NCBI RefSeq assembly: GCF_025506355.1
Contig: NZ_JANZYP010000004.1
Location: 51,657-115,656 of the forward strand
Origin: Sphaerisporangium corydalis
Lineage (GTDB): Bacteria > Actinomycetota > Actinomycetes > Streptosporangiales > Streptosporangiaceae
DNA: 64,000 nt
Direction: 5' to 3'
The first letter of the stretch is position 1. Every line of letters starts with the position of its first letter. The notes beneath the pieces were generated by a model, which saw only the letters and a program-made list of their open reading frames with translations, ran no database searches and had not been told where the DNA came from. The translations under genes were made by a program, and so were the position numbers. This document shows, one piece after another, positions 60,763 to 64,000 of the stretch.

Positions 60763-61090
60763 GACGTGTGGGATTCCTGTGCCGGGGGGACATTGGTAGA
60801 GGGGATCCTGCAAAGGGGGATGAAGCGGGCATGCGCCGCATGCCTTCACTTGTGAAACCGTATTCAGCACGCTTTAGCACTATTTAGCATGATTTAAGCA
60901 CTGGAATCGCCCGTCGATCGATCCTCGACCGCTGAACCTCGGGGGCCTGGCGGGCCATGCGGCTCCGGTGACCCATTTTCCGTGCCCTGCCGGCGCGAAC
61001 GCCCGGCATCCATCAGGCACGTGACGACCTTCCGGCCGGCGGGGCGTACGCCCATGCCCACCGTGAGGTCAATATCGACGGGAGCACACG
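60763..61090. other. Upstream region of the SgcJ-like gene
   Basis: No gene supported. It contains an AT-rich island (60850-60905) with four phased 10-bp repeats, listed separately, and the ribosome site GGGAG just before 61091. Confidence 0.55.
60861..60900. promoter_or_regulatory. Four direct 10-bp repeats in helical phase
   Basis: TATTCAGCAC, GCTTTAGCAC, TATTTAGCAT and GATTTAAGCA follow one another with an exact 10-base period (core TTTAGCA). All copies face the same side of the helix. This AT-rich block lies about 190 bases before the SgcJ-like gene; TAGCAT in the third copy could double as a -10 box. Confidence 0.6.
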
Positions 61091-61666
61091 ATGGGCATTC
61101 ATCGAAACGGGCGGACGGCCGTCCACCTGGCTCTTATCAGTGGATTCGGCATGGCGCTGACCGGCGCCGCGATCCCTGCGGCCTACAGCGCACCGGTCAC
61201 GACCATGGCCGCCGACAACCGGCCGGCGATCCCGGCGTCCCATCAGCACGACTCCGATCTCGCGGCCTTCGAGAAGATCCGCCTGCAACAGGAAAGCGCC
61301 TGGGCGCGCGGCGACGGCGTCGCCTACGCGGCCATCTACTCGCCCGAGGCCGACCTGGTGAACATCACCGGCGAGCACCTTCACAGCCGCCGCACCATAG
61401 CGACCAAGCTTCAGGAGTACTTCAACAAGCAGCTCAAGAAGACGCGCCTTCTCAAACTCGAGGAGACGGTGCGTTTCATCGCACCGACGATGGCCGTCAT
61501 CGTCCGCAAGGGGTGCGTGCTGTACGGCGCGGAGAAGGTCTGCCGGCCCGACACCCTCTCGATCAACACCAGCGTCGCGGTCAAGGACGCCGGCCAGTGG
61601 ACGATCACCTCGTTCCAGAACACCCTCGTGCGGCCGGGCTCCGGGCGGCCGTCCATGTCGTCCTGA
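61091..61666 (+). CDS. Secreted SgcJ/EcaC-like NTF2-fold protein
   Basis: 191 residues. A signal peptide (hydrophobic 11-28, cleavage near AYSAP) precedes an NTF2-like domain: AFEKIRLQQESAWARGDGVA, AAIYSPEADLVNITGEH and the C-terminal VKDAGQWTITSFQNTLVR, the SgcJ/EcaC subfamily pattern. Its role is unknown; the founding members sit in antibiotic clusters. ATG 61091 follows GGGAG by six bases. Confidence 0.82.
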   Translation: MGIHRNGRTAVHLALISGFGMALTGAAIPAAYSAPVTTMAADNRPAIPASHQHDSDLAAFEKIRLQQESAWARGDGVAYAAIYSPEADLVNITGEHLHSRRTIATKLQEYFNKQLKKTRLLKLEETVRFIAPTMAVIVRKGCVLYGAEKVCRPDTLSINTSVAVKDAGQWTITSFQNTLVRPGSGRPSMSS

Positions 61667-61692
61667 CCCGGACGGCGCGCCCGAGCCCTTCC

Positions 61693-61723
61693 AGGGGCGT
61701 CCCGGCCGGACCGGGGCGCCCCT
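61693..61723. terminator. Bidirectional hairpin between convergent genes
   Basis: AGGGGCG-T-CCCGG (61693-61705), 5-base loop, CCGGG-G-CGCCCCT (61711-61723), with one G-U pair: a 13-bp stem 27 bases after the SgcJ-like stop and 49 bases from the stop of the convergent permease gene. Confidence 0.75.
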
Positions 61724-61771
61724 AGCCTTCGCGACCGGATGTTCTTGACGGTCAGCGGGCGTTCCCGGCGG

Positions 61772-62485
61772 TCATGACCACCGGTTGCGCAGCGGGACGT
61801 CCCGGATGATCGACCAGGTCAGTGCGAGCCCGGCCAGGAGGACGGCCAGGCCAATGGCGAGCGCCACCGCGGGCGACTTCGGCAGGTCCAGGCCGAGCCT
61901 GCCGAGCCGGCCGAGCAGGAACGGCAGCCGCAGGCCGGGGCCGACCGTGCTCTCCGCGAGCAGCACCAGGCCGACGCCGACCGGGATCGTGAACACCCCG
62001 CCCTCCCGCCACCGGTAGAAACCGGCCCCCATGAAGGCGCCCGCGACGATCCAGGCGAGGAACTCGACCAGGTATTCGGTGAAGACGACGGGAAGCTGCC
62101 CCGGATCGGTGAACAGGTGGACCTGGCCGAGCGCCTGCTCCAGCCCCGCCAGGGCGTAGATCCCCGTTTCGAGCAGGTAGCCGAGCACGAGCAGCAGGGC
62201 CAGGAACGGCGCGAACAGGGCGACCGTGACGGCCCCCTGCGCGCCGAACTGGCGGCGGGTCTGCCCGTGCGCGATGTACATCGGCAGGTACTCCCTGACC
62301 AGGGCCACCCCGACGAACAGCGCGTACCACCGGGGTACCTGGGCGGCCTTCTCCCACGCGCTCTCGGTCAGCGAGCCGTTGATCGCGATGACCGCCCCGA
62401 CCACGGCGACCAGCACGACGAGGGCGGCCCACAGCAGCAGCGCGAACGCCATGTTGGCGGCCAGCAGACGACTGGGAAATCTCAT
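61772..62485 (-). CDS. ABC transporter membrane protein (YtrA-type operon)
   Basis: 237 residues with about six membrane segments; a basic MRFPSRLL start, then LLLWAALVVLVAVVGAVIAI. Not assignable to a named permease family, but it overlaps the ATPase gene by four bases (ATGA) and must be its membrane partner. Operons of a small GntR protein, ATPase and such a permease respond to cell-wall stress in Gram-positives. Confidence 0.8.
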   Translation of the reverse strand: MRFPSRLLAANMAFALLLWAALVVLVAVVGAVIAINGSLTESAWEKAAQVPRWYALFVGVALVREYLPMYIAHGQTRRQFGAQGAVTVALFAPFLALLLVLGYLLETGIYALAGLEQALGQVHLFTDPGQLPVVFTEYLVEFLAWIVAGAFMGAGFYRWREGGVFTIPVGVGLVLLAESTVGPGLRLPFLLGRLGRLGLDLPKSPAVALAIGLAVLLAGLALTWSIIRDVPLRNRWS

Positions 62486-63348
62486 CGGGCGTCTCCGGTC
62501 AGGTGGATGAACAGGTCCTGCATGGCGATCGGCCCGAGTTCGAGCCCGGCCTCGGCTGCCCGGCCGCGCCGGGCCTCGTCGATCTCCCCGTAGACCATCG
62601 CCGACTTGGTGGAACCGAGGCTGGTGCCGCCGAGCACGGTCAGCCCGTCGGTGAACGCGTCCACCCGCTCGGCCGGGCCGGTCACGGCGGTGCCGCGCGA
62701 GAGCAGCGTCTGGGTCTCCTCGTGGACGACCAGCCGGCCGCGCCCGATGATCACGACCTCCTCGAACAGCGAGCTGACCTCCTCGATGAGGTGGGTCGAC
62801 AGGATGATCGTGCGGGGGTGCTCCATGTAGTCGGCCAGCAGGGCGTCGTAGAAGGCGTACCGGGCCGGCGGGTCCATCCCCAGGTACGACTCGTCGAACA
62901 TGGTCAGCGGCGCCCGGCCGGCCAGCCCGATCACGACGCCGAGCGCCGACCGCATGCCCTTGGACATGCCCTTGACGCTCATCTTCCGCGTGAGGCCGAA
63001 CAGGTCCATCAGGGAGCGCGCGTAGTCGGCGTCCCAGTGCGGGCGCAGCCATTCGGCGAAGTACAGGGCGTCCTCGGCGGTGCCGAGGTCGGTCGTCTCG
63101 CCCGCGTCGCGGATCAGGCTGACGCGGGAGGTCAGGCCCTCGTTCTCGAATACCGGCTCCCCGTCGATCCGCACGGTGCCGGACGACTCCTTGCGGAAGG
63201 CGGCCAGCACCGACAGCAGGGTCGTCTTGCCGGACCCGTTGCGGCCGAGCAGTCCGTAGATCTTGCCGCCCTCCAGGCTGAACGAGAGCCGGTCGAGCGC
63301 CGTCACCTCCCCGTACGTGACCACCAGATCCTCGACATCCACCCTCAT
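62482..63348 (-). CDS. ABC transporter ATP-binding protein
   Basis: 288 residues. Walker A GRNGSGKT (about 36-43), Q-loop-region SLIRDAGETTDLG, a degenerate signature VKGMSKGMRSALG in place of LSGGQ, Walker B LTMFDESYLGMD and H-loop ILSTHLIEE. The weak signature and C-terminal extension match the YtrB/YtrE-like group. ATG 63348 follows GGAGG by four bases. Second gene of the GntR-ATPase-permease operon (gap of 96 bases after GntR). Confidence 0.9.
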   Translation of the reverse strand: MRVDVEDLVVTYGEVTALDRLSFSLEGGKIYGLLGRNGSGKTTLLSVLAAFRKESSGTVRIDGEPVFENEGLTSRVSLIRDAGETTDLGTAEDALYFAEWLRPHWDADYARSLMDLFGLTRKMSVKGMSKGMRSALGVVIGLAGRAPLTMFDESYLGMDPPARYAFYDALLADYMEHPRTIILSTHLIEEVSSLFEEVVIIGRGRLVVHEETQTLLSRGTAVTGPAERVDAFTDGLTVLGGTSLGSTKSAMVYGEIDEARRGRAAEAGLELGPIAMQDLFIHLTGDAR

Positions 63349-63444
63349 AACGCCTCCACCCGCACGACCCCCGCGCCCTCTCCGCCATCGCCCATGCCGC
63401 TGCCTCGTATCCCCTTCATCGCCCGGTCACCGCCCCGCGTCTCT

Positions 63445-63813
63445 TCATCGCCCCTCCAGCTCGGTGATGCGCCCGATCACCTCACCGATCGGGATCCCGA
63501 TCGCCTTGGCCTCGGCGACCATCGGGTCCACCACGTCGGCGAAGAAGCTCTCCCGGTGCTTGGCCCTGAGGGCGTCCCGGGCATCCGGGCTGACGAACAT
63601 GCCGATACCTCGCTTCTTGTACAGAACGCCTTCTTCGACGAGCTGCTGGAACGCCTTGGCCGCCGTCGCCGGGTTGATCCGGTAATAGGCGGCGTACTGG
63701 TTGGTCGACATGACCTGCTCGTCACCGCGCAACGCCTCGCTCAGCACGTCAGCCTTGATCCGGTCGGCGATCTGCCGATAGATCGGACTCCGGTCATCGA
63801 ACACGACACCCAC
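63445..63813 (-). CDS. GntR-family repressor, YtrA type
   Basis: 122 residues: a winged HTH (about 8-75: SPIYRQIADRIKADVL, then NPATAAKAFQQLVEEGVLYK) and a short helical tail for dimerisation, no effector domain, as in YtrA. GTG 63813 lies five bases from an 11-bp inverted repeat that must be its operator. It is the first gene of the ABC operon and likely represses it. Confidence 0.9.
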   Translation of the reverse strand: MGVVFDDRSPIYRQIADRIKADVLSEALRGDEQVMSTNQYAAYYRINPATAAKAFQQLVEEGVLYKKRGIGMFVSPDARDALRAKHRESFFADVVDPMVAEAKAIGIPIGEVIGRITELEGR

Positions 63814-63818
63814 TTAGC

Positions 63819-63844
63819 TGGTTCATTACTTCAGTAATGAACCA
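63819..63844. promoter_or_regulatory. Operator of the YtrA-type GntR repressor
   Basis: TGGTTCATTAC (63819-63829), TTCA, GTAATGAACCA (63834-63844): perfect 11-bp arms with a 4-base spacer, directly before the repressor start. Typical of GntR/YtrA sites. Confidence 0.85.
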
Positions 63845-63879
63845 TAAAACCCAGCCGCGCCCGCCGTCAAACGCGAAAA

Positions 63880-63917
63880 GGCCGGGGACGAGCGGCATGC
63901 GCTGCTCGTCCCCGGCC
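63880..63917 (-). terminator. Intrinsic terminator for a minus-strand gene beyond the window
   Basis: A perfect 14-bp stem (63880-63893 with 63904-63917; GGCCGGGGACGAGC) with a 10-base loop. Read on the minus strand it is followed by TTTT, so it ends a gene transcribed leftward from beyond 63917. Confidence 0.75.
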
Positions 63918-63929
63918 GGGTGGGCCGGT

Positions 63930-64000
63930 CGGGGGGGGGGGGGGGGGGGGGCGGGGGGGCGGGGGGGGGGGGGGGGCCCCCCCCCGCCCCCCCCCGCGGG
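63930..64000. other. Homopolymer G/C tail, probable contig-end artefact
   Basis: About 70 bases of almost uninterrupted G then C runs with single interruptions. No biological feature looks like this here; it resembles low-quality read ends at a contig edge. Confidence 0.8.

Overview
This 64 kb window is high-GC actinobacterial chromosome. GC is roughly 70 percent or more, GTG and TTG starts are frequent, several starts are leaderless, and the gene families are typical: DUF397 with XRE/DUF5753 regulators, orphan HATPase anti-sigma-like proteins, WXG100-like proteins, F420/LLM oxidoreductase, P450, and Tat and lipoprotein signals. The mix suggests a filamentous actinomycete such as Streptosporangiales; that placement is inference. 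The last ~70 bases are almost pure G/C homopolymer and look like a contig-end artefact.

Layout. 1-306 is the start of a fumarylacetoacetase-family gene on the minus strand. 1071-3656 holds a DUF397/XRE pair facing a HATPase gene, then an orphan UPF0014 permease. 3733-10607 holds four small metabolic or resistance units: TetR with a small membrane protein under a 33-bp palindrome, a SnoaL-like protein beside a class V aminotransferase-fold enzyme, an HxlR regulator divergent from a 14-TM MFS exporter, and GNAT plus a second class V enzyme. 10696-16796 holds a P450, an aminoglycoside-phosphotransferase-fold kinase coupled to an XRE/TPR regulator, a second HATPase, and a secreted FG-GAP protein.

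16841-27577 is the clearest pathway: a sugar ABC importer (binding protein and two permeases, no ATPase), a GH36 alpha-galactosidase, an SDR dehydrogenase, a GntR/FCD regulator, D-galactonate dehydratase, a mutarotase-like protein, a KDPGal aldolase and a PfkB-family kinase. Together these can import an alpha-galactoside, release galactose and break it down by the oxidative De Ley-Doudoroff route. An operator-like inverted repeat sits in front of the first gene.

27665-34311 holds PhoD, GlsB, two HAD phosphatases, an alpha/beta hydrolase with a 13 x 9-bp array in front of it, ArfB and small proteins. 34312-38798 is gene-poor and repeat-rich: a 314-bp tandem repeat, a small HTH-DUF6247-unknown operon with a coupled leader peptide, and a pentapeptide-repeat protein. 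38799-46923 is mixed, including a PAP2-diacylglycerol kinase fusion. 47203-48969 encodes a YbaB-like and two WXG100-like proteins. 49076-54046 is the methylmalonyl-CoA mutase operon (mutA-mutB-meaB). 54185-60762 holds an amidase, an AAA ATPase and a translationally coupled trio of peptidases (C39, S9, M20). 61091-63844 holds a SgcJ-like secreted protein and a YtrA-type GntR/ABC operon with its operator.

A cross-cutting feature is the number of short tandem arrays (9, 18, 24, 27, 29, 30 and 36 bp units), very often at the ends of genes or in linkers.
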